Translations under genes and position numbers: made by a program | Shown: positions 1 to 7,148 of the stretch, one piece after another | Position numbering within the stretch: the first letter of the stretch is position 1 | Layout of the letters: every line of letters starts with the position of its first letter | The notes under the pieces: model-generated | What the model was told of the DNA's origin: nothing | Database searches by the model: none | The model's input: the letters and a program-made list of their open reading frames with translations, nothing else | NCBI GenBank assembly: GCA_020850695.1 | Contig: JADZEF010000216.1 | Span: 1 to 43,378, forward strand | Direction: 5' to 3' | Source: Planctomycetaceae bacterium | Lineage (GTDB): Bacteria; Planctomycetota; Planctomycetia; Planctomycetales; Planctomycetaceae | Length of the DNA: 43,378 nt

Positions 1-81
1 ATATATCAAACTCGTTGACATCTCGGCTTGGAAGGAGCCGAACCGGAGCAGGAGCAACCCGGCGCCGTGCCGGACATCAAT

Positions 82-136
82 GCCCCCGCACGTCTCCGTC
101 CTTCCAACGGCAAGACGTGCGGGGGCTTACTTTTTG
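82..136 (+). terminator. Rho-independent terminator at left edge
   Basis: A perfect 14-bp stem (82-95 with 113-126) encloses a 17-nt loop and is followed by a T-rich run at 127-135. This fits an intrinsic terminator for a plus-strand gene lying to the left. The first 80 bases hold no reading frame that can be assigned: frame 2 stays open from base 2 through the hairpin, which argues against it being coding. Confidence 0.75.
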
Positions 137-176
137 GGGAGTTCGACGGACGTGATTTGAATGTGAAGGCCAAAGA

Positions 177-272
177 ATGAGTGAAGCCGCTCGGGACGGC
201 AATCCCGGCGGCTTCGAGGGCTATTTCAACGGCACCCCTGTGAGAAGGCTCCGCGAAACGTCTTCGCGGTAG
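177..272 (+). CDS. Possible 31-residue peptide
   Basis: An ATG at 177 with AAGG at 167-170 (7-nt spacing) opens a 31-codon frame ending in TAG at 270-272, just before the HTH gene at 291. No family is recognised and the peptide is rich in Gly and Arg. It sits in the integrase module and could be a leader peptide or a remnant. Its length makes chance occurrence quite possible, so this is a weak call. Confidence 0.2.
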   Translation: MSEAARDGNPGGFEGYFNGTPVRRLRETSSR

Positions 273-290
273 CTTAGGAGACTACGCGCG

Positions 291-665
291 ATGACGCAAG
301 CGAAAAACGAAGAATTCACAACTGGCGACGCAGCGAAGCTGGCGCGAGTGGGCGCGATGATCGTCGGATCATTTCTCGAAAGCGTCGATGACGATGCCGC
401 CATTGAGTTAGGGCGAGGGCTCGCTCGTCTCGTTCAGCGTTTTGCCTGGGGGTTGCAGGGCACTTTCACGCCGGAAGGCGGCATGTTCGACACGTTCATG
501 CTCGCCATGTTTCAGGACCGTGACCCCAATACGATTCTCCGGTGGTGCAAGGAGCATGACGTCCCGCTACGGAAGGCTGGCCGTCCGTTTTCTTACAAGG
601 GATCCGAGATTGTGGACGCCGCGCGGGGAGCATCAGATGGCGAGGAAGCGTCGGGGAAGGGGTGA
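291..665 (+). CDS. Small HTH-containing protein, possible excisionase/directionality factor
   Basis: This is a 124-residue soluble protein. The N-terminal two thirds (about 1-75) are predicted helical with no recognised family. Residues 79-112 read like a short helix-turn-helix of the excisionase/MerR type: a helix containing ILRWCKEHDVPLRK, then a glycine turn and the second basic segment. The reading frame overlaps the integrase start by 29 bases, which suggests translational coupling. By position, a small DNA-binding protein directly upstream of a tyrosine integrase is often the recombination directionality factor, but that function is inferred. It could instead be a regulator of the integrase. 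Confidence 0.6.
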   Translation: MTQAKNEEFTTGDAAKLARVGAMIVGSFLESVDDDAAIELGRGLARLVQRFAWGLQGTFTPEGGMFDTFMLAMFQDRDPNTILRWCKEHDVPLRKAGRPFSYKGSEIVDAARGASDGEEASGKG

Positions 666-1740
666 AGGCTCGATCTATCTTCGAAAGGATGGCCGGTGGA
701 CTGGCACCATCAGTTTCGGTCACGACAACAAAGGGAGGAGGCGACGTCGACACATCTACGGTAAGTCGAAAGCCGAGGTCCAGAAGAAGCTGATGCGACT
801 GCATGCTCGCGGCGTCCGCGCAACGTCCGATGCCGCAAAGCAAACGATTGTTGCATATCTGATGGAGTGGCTGGAGACAATCAAGCTGAACCTTAAACGT
901 ACGACGTTCCGCGAGTATGAACGGGTTGTGAGGCGATACCTTTTGCCCTACTTTGGGTCCGCGCGGCTCGAACAGCTCACGGCTGCGATGATCGACCACA
1001 TGCACTCGACGATCAAGTCGCCATTCAATCGCCGCTACGCACACACGGTGCTCTCAGCTGCGATCAAGCAGGCCTGGCGGCGAGGCATCATTGAGATGAA
1101 TCCGTGTGCGATGGTTGATCCGCCTCGTGTTCCGAAGCGGCCGAAACGAATCTTGACTGTCGCTGAGATTGACCGCTTACTGAAGGCGTGCGAAGGAACG
1201 CGATATCACGCAATCATCGTCCTAGCCGTCCAAGCGGGAATGCGGCAGGGAGAAATCTTCGGACTCCAAGTATCAGACTGGAATCGCCAGTTGGGTGTCC
1301 TTCATGTGCAACGGGCACTGACAGAGGTCGACGGAGTTACACTGCTTGAGGAGCCGAAGTCTGACTCCGCTCGCCGGCTTATTACGCTACCGGAGCGATC
1401 GACGAAGGCTCTCGAATCCCATCTGAAGTTCGTCGAGGGGGGTGGCGAGTCGGACGGCTTCCTGTTCACTGGAGAGCGCGGAAAGCCGCTCGGCAAGGCG
1501 AATTTTTACAGGCTCTTCTACAAGCCACTGTTCGCTGCGGCCAACGTGCCGTATTGTCGTTTTCACGATCTCCGACACACGTCCGCATCGCTTTTACTTC
1601 AGGCTGGCGTGCATCCGAAGGTCGTACAGGAACGCCTTGGTCACAGCAGCATCAGCATCACAATGGACCTTTACAGCCACGCGGTGCCATCGCTTCAACG
1701 TGAGGCGGCGGACAAAATGGACAACATTTTTGGAGGGTGA
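637..1740 (+). CDS. Tyrosine recombinase / phage-type integrase
   Basis: A 367-residue site-specific recombinase that would catalyse integration and excision of a mobile element. The ATG at 637 was chosen because GGGGAG lies 6 nt upstream at 625-630 and the protein then begins with the usual basic N-terminal segment (MARKRRGRGEGS). A longer frame opens at 442 but overlaps the upstream gene. Domains: arm-binding N-terminus (about 1-60), SAM-like core-binding domain (about 68-160) and catalytic domain (about 172-355). The expected catalytic residues are all visible: Arg203 (GMRQGEI), Lys241, His310 and Arg313 in HDLRH, His336 in LGHSS, and the nucleophile Tyr346 (MDLYSHA). The gene appears intact. 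Local GC is visibly lower than in the flanking chromosome, consistent with acquisition. It lies next to the 3' end of tRNA-Gln, a common target for this class. Confidence 0.93.
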   Translation: MARKRRGRGEGSIYLRKDGRWTGTISFGHDNKGRRRRRHIYGKSKAEVQKKLMRLHARGVRATSDAAKQTIVAYLMEWLETIKLNLKRTTFREYERVVRRYLLPYFGSARLEQLTAAMIDHMHSTIKSPFNRRYAHTVLSAAIKQAWRRGIIEMNPCAMVDPPRVPKRPKRILTVAEIDRLLKACEGTRYHAIIVLAVQAGMRQGEIFGLQVSDWNRQLGVLHVQRALTEVDGVTLLEEPKSDSARRLITLPERSTKALESHLKFVEGGGESDGFLFTGERGKPLGKANFYRLFYKPLFAAANVPYCRFHDLRHTSASLLLQAGVHPKVVQERLGHSSISITMDLYSHAVPSLQREAADKMDNIFGG

Positions 1741-1744
1741 AAAA

Positions 1745-2221
1745 TTGGCAGCAAGAGTGTGGAAAGTGTCAGTCAGCCGGTTCTACGAAGGAAGCTGGGA
1801 CACTTTCGAATACCACATTGTGGGTGCCGGCGAGGCAGATGAAGTGTTGAGCTGGATCGCTTTGCAGCGGCTTCCGGAATGGCGATCGAAACTGGGTCCG
1901 GATGCTCATGTGATCGGGATGGAGGCAAGCACGATGCTTGATTCCGTGATGCCGTCGGCGATCACCGACCAGGTTCCTTTCGTCACGATTCCGGGAAATG
2001 CTTCACTGCGATCGATGGGGCTTTCCAACCGTTGTCTCAACGCCTTGGAGAAGCGAGAAATTACCACGATTGACCAGCTCTGTGCGAAGTCTGAAAAATG
2101 GCTTTGGAGCTTGAAGGGTCTGGGCGACGGTTCAGTCAAGGAAATCATCGGGTTCATACGGAAAATCGGACGATCGTTCGCCCCTCATCAGCCCGGAGTA
2201 ACGGACGACGAAGAAGACTGA
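1745..2221 (+). CDS. Orphan RNA polymerase alpha-CTD-like protein
   Basis: A TTG start at 1745 is preferred because GGAGG lies at 1732-1736, overlapping the integrase stop region, and gives a 158-residue protein. A longer frame from 1442 runs entirely inside the integrase gene. Residues 1-80 form an unrecognised domain rich in Trp and aromatic residues. Residues 86-142 resemble the helix-hairpin-helix C-terminal domain of the RNA polymerase alpha subunit (pattern SLRSMGLSNRCLNALE, then GLGDGSVKEI), the part that contacts UP-element DNA and activators. The acidic tail ends DDEED. No polymerase dimerisation domain is present. It lies 4 bases after the integrase stop, so the two are probably cotranscribed. 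It may bind DNA or modulate transcription of the element; function is inferred. Confidence 0.7.
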   Translation: MAARVWKVSVSRFYEGSWDTFEYHIVGAGEADEVLSWIALQRLPEWRSKLGPDAHVIGMEASTMLDSVMPSAITDQVPFVTIPGNASLRSMGLSNRCLNALEKREITTIDQLCAKSEKWLWSLKGLGDGSVKEIIGFIRKIGRSFAPHQPGVTDDEED

Positions 2222-2256
2222 TTGGCGGTCAGTATGGCTGTCACGCTAAAACACAA

Positions 2257-2288
2257 CCCCGACATCACACCCATAAGTGATGTCGGGG
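2257..2288. terminator. Bidirectional stem-loop terminator between element and tRNA-Gln
   Basis: A perfect 12-bp stem (2257-2268 with 2277-2288) has an 8-nt loop. Read on the minus strand it follows the tRNA-Gln gene and is trailed by a T-rich stretch, so it would end the tRNA transcript. Read on the plus strand it follows the alpha-CTD-like gene. Confidence 0.75.
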
Positions 2289-2295
2289 CATCGAG

Positions 2296-2366
2296 TTACC
2301 CGGCCAGGATTCGAACCTGGACAAACAGGACCAAAACCTGTTGTGCTACCGTTACACTACCGGGTA
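2296..2366 (-). tRNA. tRNA-Gln (anticodon TTG)
   Basis: Read on the minus strand, the acceptor 7-mers TACCCGG and CCGGGTA pair exactly. The T arm contains GGTTCGAATCC, and the anticodon stem ACAGG/CCTGT closes a 7-base loop with TTG at positions 34-36. The discriminator base is A and CCA is not encoded. The 3' end points toward the integrase gene, the usual orientation when a tRNA gene is the attachment site of an integrated element. Confidence 0.95.
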
Positions 2367-2590
2367 GCAACTCGCGCTGAATCTCCCACAGGCCGACACG
2401 CGGCCGGAGGAGGAAGTTCGGGCAGGATTCACTCGTCGGCCGCTTGTCAGCCCGAGGAGTCGACTACCTGAACTGGGGCCAAGGTTAGCAAATTGGGTCA
2501 GAACGGCAAGGGCAGCAGACGAAGGCATGATGTCTGAGGCGAGCCGGCCGGAATGGTCGGGCGGATTCGAGCGCCCGCCGCGCAGTCGCT

Positions 2591-2691
2591 GGCCCCGGAA
2601 GCATGGACTCGGGCGAACTCCGTTGCCGCAGTGCCAGCCATCCGGTTGGCAAGGTGCAGCGGAATTCGTCCAAGTCCCCGCATCCGGGGCC
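2591..2691. repeat. Long imperfect palindrome, candidate dispersed repeat
   Basis: Two arms of about 36 bases (2591-2626 and 2656-2691) are reverse complements at all but about 7 positions. An inner stem (TGCCAGCC with GGTTGGCA, one mismatch) fills most of the loop, so the whole 101 bases could fold as one hairpin. It lies in the 350-base stretch between tRNA-Gln and the DUF2383-like gene. The rest of that stretch shows nothing assignable; short open frames across it on both strands look like by-products of the palindrome. Confidence 0.7.
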
Positions 2692-2719
2692 TGCTCTGCA
2701 ATCAGCAGATCGACTGCCG

Positions 2720-3337
2720 TCAGTTCGCACGCGCCGTCACGATGTCGGCGTCTTCTGCGAGTGCTTCGGACGTCGGATCGTCCAGTCGCTGCCGCGCACC
2801 ACACACGTTCATGGCATGGCGGCAGAAGACGACGGCGATGGGGCAGCGTCCGTAGAGGGCAGCCGCATTGAGGTAAGCGTCTTCCAGCATTTCCTCAGCC
2901 TGCTCGATTCCTTCCATCCCGTTGAAAATTTCCCCCTGGTCGAGCGCCCAAAGGGCCCGCACCCACGCCAGGCGGAGTTCTTCACAGGCGTTGTTCTCCA
3001 ACTCCTGCGGGACCGGATGATCGGCCAGAATTTTCGCCAGTTCGCGGCACTGCGCACTCCGCTGACGCACCATGATTTCGGCGAAGGTCTGGATCGACTC
3101 ATCAGGAGCGACGTCGGCCAGTTCCTGGTAACCTTTCAGGCTCAGGAGGTTCATCTGAAGAATCTGGGCAGCCGTTTCGACGATTCCCGTGCTGTCGGTC
3201 CGCACGATGTCCTCGCGGCGGGCGACCGGCTTGTGCAAAAAGGGGTTCGATCGACGCGACTCAGTACGCCCGGGTTGATTGCGGTGATCGTTGCGGCGAG
3301 CGCGGGTGGTGCGAGCGTAAGAGGTGGCGGACAGCAT
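2720..3337 (-). CDS. DUF2383-like four-helix protein
   Basis: A 205-residue protein starting at the ATG at 3337; the reading frame extends further upstream, but that part overlaps the promoter region of the sulfatase. Residues 1-55 are basic and look disordered. From about 58 on the sequence is helical and matches the pattern I associate with DUF2383/PA2169-type ferritin-like bundles: an N-terminal helix with LLSLKGYQELAD, a helix of charged residues with RQRSAQCREL, then LRLAWVRALWALDQG and a final EQAEEMLEDAYLNAA helix. Proteins of this family have been suggested to act in stress, but the substrate is unknown. It is transcribed divergently from the sulfatase, sharing a 271-base intergenic region. 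The family assignment is moderate; that it is a real gene is more certain. Confidence 0.65.
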   Translation of the reverse strand: MLSATSYARTTRARRNDHRNQPGRTESRRSNPFLHKPVARREDIVRTDSTGIVETAAQILQMNLLSLKGYQELADVAPDESIQTFAEIMVRQRSAQCRELAKILADHPVPQELENNACEELRLAWVRALWALDQGEIFNGMEGIEQAEEMLEDAYLNAAALYGRCPIAVVFCRHAMNVCGARQRLDDPTSEALAEDADIVTARAN

Positions 3338-3608
3338 GGCTCTTGAATCCTGAGAGCTTTGGACTTGAGGGGTTAGTGGTTTCAAACGCGGACGACCACG
3401 GCGAATGCAAGACCCATGCCGGTCGTCGAAGTTTCCTCCGCACGGTCTTGCGGGTGCGGCGCAAGTCGCTTTTCTGATGCAGCTTGCGTTGAAGCAGCAG
3501 GACCTGGCGCGTAACCCCACGCAGCAAACTCTCCCTCGTCGAGCGCAGGGTGGCGGAAAATCAACCAATGGATTCCCGAATCTCCAGAGGTCAGCGGAGA
3601 GCGTTGCC

Positions 3609-5132
3609 ATGACACTTGAGACGCGACGCCGAGTCTGGTCGGCCATGGCGTTCGCTATAGCATGGGCGTGCGCTGGCCGTGCCGTCGCTGCCTCCGAAGC
3701 CGGCAGCAGCCCGCTGCCGGCCCGGCCGAACGTCCTGTTCCTGGCGATTGACGATCTCAACGACTGGGTCGGTTGCCTGAAGGGGCACCCTCAGGTTCAG
3801 ACGCCTCATATCGACGCCCTCGCCGCACGCGGGACTCTCTTCACGAATGCTCACTGCCAGGCTCCCCTCTGCAATCCGTCGCGTAGCAGCGTGCTCACCG
3901 GACTTCGTCCGTCGACGACCGGCGTCTACGGTCTCGCCCCGGGACTGCGCGACGTCGCCGAGCTCAGGAACCATGTCACCCTGCCGCAAACCTTCACGCG
4001 GGCCGGCTACTACACCGCCACGTGCGGGAAGATCTTCCACGATGGATCCATCCCGCAGCTTCTGCAGGCGACCGAGTTTTCGACATGGGGGCCGGCTCCC
4101 GGCATGCCGAAGCCTCCACAGAAACTCTCACGGATTGCGGGGGGCCATCCGCTGATGGATTGGGGAGTCTTTCCCCCCCGGGATCAAGAGCAAGCGGACT
4201 GGAAAATCGCGACCGCTGCCGTCGAGCAGCTTCGATCGGCCCCGCGCGACAAGCCCTTCTTTATCGGATGCGGATTCCGTCTGCCGCACGTTCCGTGCTT
4301 CGCGTCGCAGCGCTGGTTCGACCTGTATCCCGACAATCGTCTGATCATGCCCATGGTGCGGGAAGACGATCGCGAAGACACGCCGCGGTTCTCCTGGTAT
4401 CTCCATTGGAAATTGCCCGAGCCGCGTCTCGCGACACTCCAGCGCCACAATGACTGGCGCCCGCTGGTCCAGGCCTACCTGGCGTCCATCAGCTTCGTCG
4501 ACAGCCAGGTGGGACGGGTTCTGAAGGCCCTCGACGAATCAGGTCGGGCCGAGCGCACGATTATCGTCCTGTGGTCGGATCACGGATGGCATCTCGGGGA
4601 GAAAGGAATCACCGGCAAGAACACCCTGTGGGAACGGTCGACGCGCATCCCGCTCATTCTGGCCGGCCCCGAGATCGCGCGCAATGCGGTCTGTGCGGAA
4701 CCCGTCGAACTTCTCGACCTGTTCCCGACTCTGCTCGAGCGCTGCGGCTTTCCCGCCCGTCCGGATCTCGAAGGGCACAGCCTCGGGCCCCAGCTGCGAG
4801 AGGCGACGACGCCGCGTCCATGGCCGGCGATCACGACGCACAACCAGGGGAATCACTCAGTTCGAACGCGGGACTGGCGGTATATCCGCTATGCGGACGG
4901 GTCGGAAGAACTCTACGACCACCGCATCGATCCGAACGAGTGGACGAACCTCGCCTCGCGCGACGAGATGTCTGAGACGCTTCGCGAACTGCGGCGGTGG
5001 CTCCCGCGGATCGACCGGCCCGCGGTTCCTGGAAGTAAGCACCGAGTGCTGCTGTACGATCCCGCAACGAAGGCGGTGAGTTGGGAAGGAACCTCCATCG
5101 GATCGGACGATCCGATACCGAATGACGAGTGA
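3609..5132 (+). CDS. Secreted sulfatase, iduronate-2-sulfatase-like
   Basis: A 507-residue sulfatase of the alkaline-phosphatase superfamily that would hydrolyse sulfate esters, probably on sulfated polysaccharides, outside the cytoplasm. The ATG at 3609 has GGAG 9 nt upstream and gives a signal peptide ending near AVAAS (about residue 29). Metal ligands Asp48-Asp49 lie in FLAIDDLNDW. Cys88 in CNPSR is the residue converted to formylglycine by the sulfatase-modifying enzyme; this is a Cys-type rather than Ser-type site. Later landmarks are SDHGWHLGEKG (metal and substrate binding) and a C-terminal subdomain with RYADGSEELYDHR and DPNEWTNLA. The arrangement and length suit the iduronate-2-sulfatase-like group that is heavily expanded in planctomycetes. 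The natural substrate cannot be told from sequence. The gene stands alone, divergent from the DUF2383-like gene. Confidence 0.92.
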   Translation: MTLETRRRVWSAMAFAIAWACAGRAVAASEAGSSPLPARPNVLFLAIDDLNDWVGCLKGHPQVQTPHIDALAARGTLFTNAHCQAPLCNPSRSSVLTGLRPSTTGVYGLAPGLRDVAELRNHVTLPQTFTRAGYYTATCGKIFHDGSIPQLLQATEFSTWGPAPGMPKPPQKLSRIAGGHPLMDWGVFPPRDQEQADWKIATAAVEQLRSAPRDKPFFIGCGFRLPHVPCFASQRWFDLYPDNRLIMPMVREDDREDTPRFSWYLHWKLPEPRLATLQRHNDWRPLVQAYLASISFVDSQVGRVLKALDESGRAERTIIVLWSDHGWHLGEKGITGKNTLWERSTRIPLILAGPEIARNAVCAEPVELLDLFPTLLERCGFPARPDLEGHSLGPQLREATTPRPWPAITTHNQGNHSVRTRDWRYIRYADGSEELYDHRIDPNEWTNLASRDEMSETLRELRRWLPRIDRPAVPGSKHRVLLYDPATKAVSWEGTSIGSDDPIPNDE

Positions 5133-5254
5133 CGCTTCCCGGATCGATTCGACCGTCGAAAACCGCAGCCACGAGCCTTTGGTCGCTCGGCATCCTCAAG
5201 CCGTCTCCGCGACCATTCAACAATCGGGGGATGAGTGGGTTCAAACCGCCCGGA

Positions 5255-5542
5255 TCAATCGATCCCCAGGTTGTGCTCGATCGAGTTGGCCTTCTCGGAC
5301 ATGATGTACTTCTTGTACCAGCGGTCCGGATCGCGCTCGCGCCGGTAGTGCTGCCGCGTCTCTTTTCCGACGAACTTCCACTCTTCATCCGACTCGGTCG
5401 AGGGATCGTAGTCGTCCGGCTTCGGCCGCATCTGACGCCAGGTCTGCTTCGTCGCATCGGTCATGCTCTCGACCAGCATGCAACCGGTGGCCGACCAGCA
5501 TGCCAGCACACACAGCGCTGCCACAGCACCTCGGTGACTCAT
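5255..5542 (-). CDS. Small lipoprotein of unknown function
   Basis: A 95-residue protein from the ATG at 5542. The N-terminus is a lipoprotein signal: basic MSHRG, a hydrophobic stretch AVAALCVLACW, then ATGC with Cys21 as the likely lipidated residue. The mature part is short, hydrophilic and rich in Asp, Glu, Arg and Trp (MRPKPDDYDPSTESDEEW, then RERDPDRWYKKYIM). No family is recognised. It reads convergently with the sulfatase, 122 bases away. The frame stays open well upstream, but the lipoprotein signal fixes the start. Confidence 0.7.
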   Translation of the reverse strand: MSHRGAVAALCVLACWSATGCMLVESMTDATKQTWRQMRPKPDDYDPSTESDEEWKFVGKETRQHYRRERDPDRWYKKYIMSEKANSIEHNLGID

Positions 5543-5854
5543 CTCTGTGCTCCAGGAACGGCGACCGCCGCAGGCCCGTCGACGTGAATCGACTGACCGC
5601 CGGCGCGCAACGATGAACGTCAGGCAACGCGAACTCTGCCTGTCGCTTGCGAATCGGAAATGTGACGGAAAACGGAAAGACGTCGATGGGACGATGCGCG
5701 AAGTCACCGGGAACGGATGACGTTCTGATCGCCTGACGGAGGCGGGAAAAAGGAAGGGACGCGGATTCTGCCGATTTCCCCGTGGATGTCCAGACCAGCT
5801 TTGCAAGAATTGAGGTACGGTTCACGGGACTTTGAAGCGATCGGGAGCGGATCT
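5543..5854. other. Divergent intergenic region, no features seen
   Basis: This stretch separates the small lipoprotein (minus) from the membrane protein (plus) and should hold both promoters. No clear sigma-70 boxes, long hairpin or RNA gene could be recognised. Confidence 0.5.
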
Positions 5855-6553
5855 ATGGTGTTGCGGCGCATCGTACTGGGGATTGCCGGGCTGTTGACGG
5901 TTCTGGCCCTGATCGCTGGTGCGGCGTACTGGAGTTCCCAGCAGGCTCCCCCGTTTTACGTCGAAGCGACCGCCCCCCCCGCCAAGCCGGAGGTGCGGCG
6001 GGAGCAGGCAAAGGCATTCGAGGAGCGGACGGTCGAGTTGGCCGAGCAGGTGCGAGCAGCGGACGCCTGGCGTCACGAGTTTTCGCAGGACCAGATCAAT
6101 GCGTGGCTGGCCGAAGAGTTGAGCCAGCGGTTCGGCCATCAGATTCCGAGCGGCGTGAGCGACCCGCGCGTCCGGCTGGCGGAAGGGGCGATCGATGTGG
6201 GGTTCCGCGCGGAAGATCCGAGGACGAAGCTCCAGACGGTCGTCAGCGTCCGGATCGTTCCGCTCGCCGTCTCGACCAACCAGGTGACCGTCGCAATATC
6301 GTCGCTGCGAGCCGGATTGATGCCGATCCCCGCCGACCGAGTCCTCAAGGACGGAGTTCAACGTCTGGAGGCGGCGGGATGGAAGATTGTGCGATCGACG
6401 CGCGACGGCGCCGACGTGCTGGAGATCGACCTGACGGACGCGCTTCCCGCGGGAGCCACGCTGGAGTCGCTCCGCGTCGAATCGGGCCGGTTGGACGTCG
6501 AGGGGCATGGCGCGGGGAGCGCGGAGAAGCCGGCTCCGGAACCGAACGAATAA
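5855..6553 (+). CDS. Single-pass membrane-anchored protein, unknown function
   Basis: A 232-residue protein. The ATG at 5855 is chosen over an in-frame one at 5786 because GGGAG lies 7 nt upstream and the protein then opens with a clean membrane anchor (MVLRRIVLGIAGLLTVLALI). The rest would be periplasmic: a helical segment (about 45-90, RREQAKAFEERTVELAEQ), then a compact mixed domain (about 90-215) with SQDQINAWLAEEL and repeated VRIVPL/VTVAISSL-type strands, and a Pro/Glu-rich tail. The layout is reminiscent of YpmS/DUF2993-like envelope proteins with a lipid-binding fold, but the match is too loose to name. It ends 154 bases before gcvH and may be transcribed separately. Confidence 0.75.
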   Translation: MVLRRIVLGIAGLLTVLALIAGAAYWSSQQAPPFYVEATAPPAKPEVRREQAKAFEERTVELAEQVRAADAWRHEFSQDQINAWLAEELSQRFGHQIPSGVSDPRVRLAEGAIDVGFRAEDPRTKLQTVVSVRIVPLAVSTNQVTVAISSLRAGLMPIPADRVLKDGVQRLEAAGWKIVRSTRDGADVLEIDLTDALPAGATLESLRVESGRLDVEGHGAGSAEKPAPEPNE

Positions 6554-6707
6554 GCAGTGGCAAACCGATCGGTGCGGGTCAGTGGACCAGAGGGGTGCGG
6601 CGGGTCACTTTTCAGGGGGGGAGCGACCCGATATCGTGTCGGCGCGGGTGGTGCTTGAATTGGCTCAAGGTGCGCCGCCCTTCCGCATGTCCCTGCAAGG
6701 ATTACGC

Positions 6708-7094
6708 ATGGCCCCTCCGGAACTTCGATACGCCAAATCGCACGAATGGGTGAAGCTCGAGGGAGGCGTCGCCACCGTCGGCATCACCGACTTCGCCACC
6801 AAGGAACTGACCGACCTGGTCTACCTCGACCTCCCCAAGGTCGGGCGCAAGCTGAAGGCAGGCGAGATCTTCGGCGTGATCGAAAGCGTCAAGTCGGCCA
6901 ACGACCTTTACTCGCCGGTGGCGGGCGAGGTCACGGCCGCCAACACCAAGCTTCCGGACGACCTGGCCACTCTGTCGGCCGACCCGTTCGGCAAGGGCTG
7001 GCTGATCCAGATCAAGGTCTCCGACGCGTCCGCCGTCGACGGCCTGATGGACTCGATCGCCTACGATAAGCATTGCCGGGATTCGGCCCACTGA
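6708..7094 (+). CDS. gcvH: Glycine cleavage system H protein
   Basis: A 128-residue lipoyl carrier of the glycine cleavage complex. It shuttles the aminomethyl group from the P protein to the T protein and is reoxidised by the L protein, in the cytoplasm. The start at 6708 has AAGGA 6 nt upstream; an ATG at 6687 is in frame but lacks a ribosome site. The family signature is clear: RYAKSHEWVK at the N-terminus, and ESVKSANDLYSPVAGEV with Lys62 as the lipoylated residue. Length is normal. gcvPA follows after 54 bases, so the two are probably one transcript. The 154 bases upstream were examined for a glycine riboswitch and none was recognised. Confidence 0.96.
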   Translation: MAPPELRYAKSHEWVKLEGGVATVGITDFATKELTDLVYLDLPKVGRKLKAGEIFGVIESVKSANDLYSPVAGEVTAANTKLPDDLATLSADPFGKGWLIQIKVSDASAVDGLMDSIAYDKHCRDSAH

Positions 7095-7148
7095 CCGGCG
7101 GCACGTGTCGTTTGCCCTCTGCACTTCAATTCGGTTTCGAGATCCCGC

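Noticed and set aside
1..300. Second attachment site (duplicate of the tRNA-Gln 3' end) at the left edge
   Set aside because: No match to the T-arm or acceptor end of the tRNA was seen; the other end of the element probably lies outside the window.
2352..2871. Several overlapping open frames of 60-150 codons between tRNA-Gln and the DUF2383-like gene
   Set aside because: They occur on both strands across the palindrome, have no domain-like features and no good ribosome sites.
6554..6707. Glycine riboswitch upstream of gcvH
   Set aside because: No conserved core of the glycine aptamer could be found in the 154 bases.
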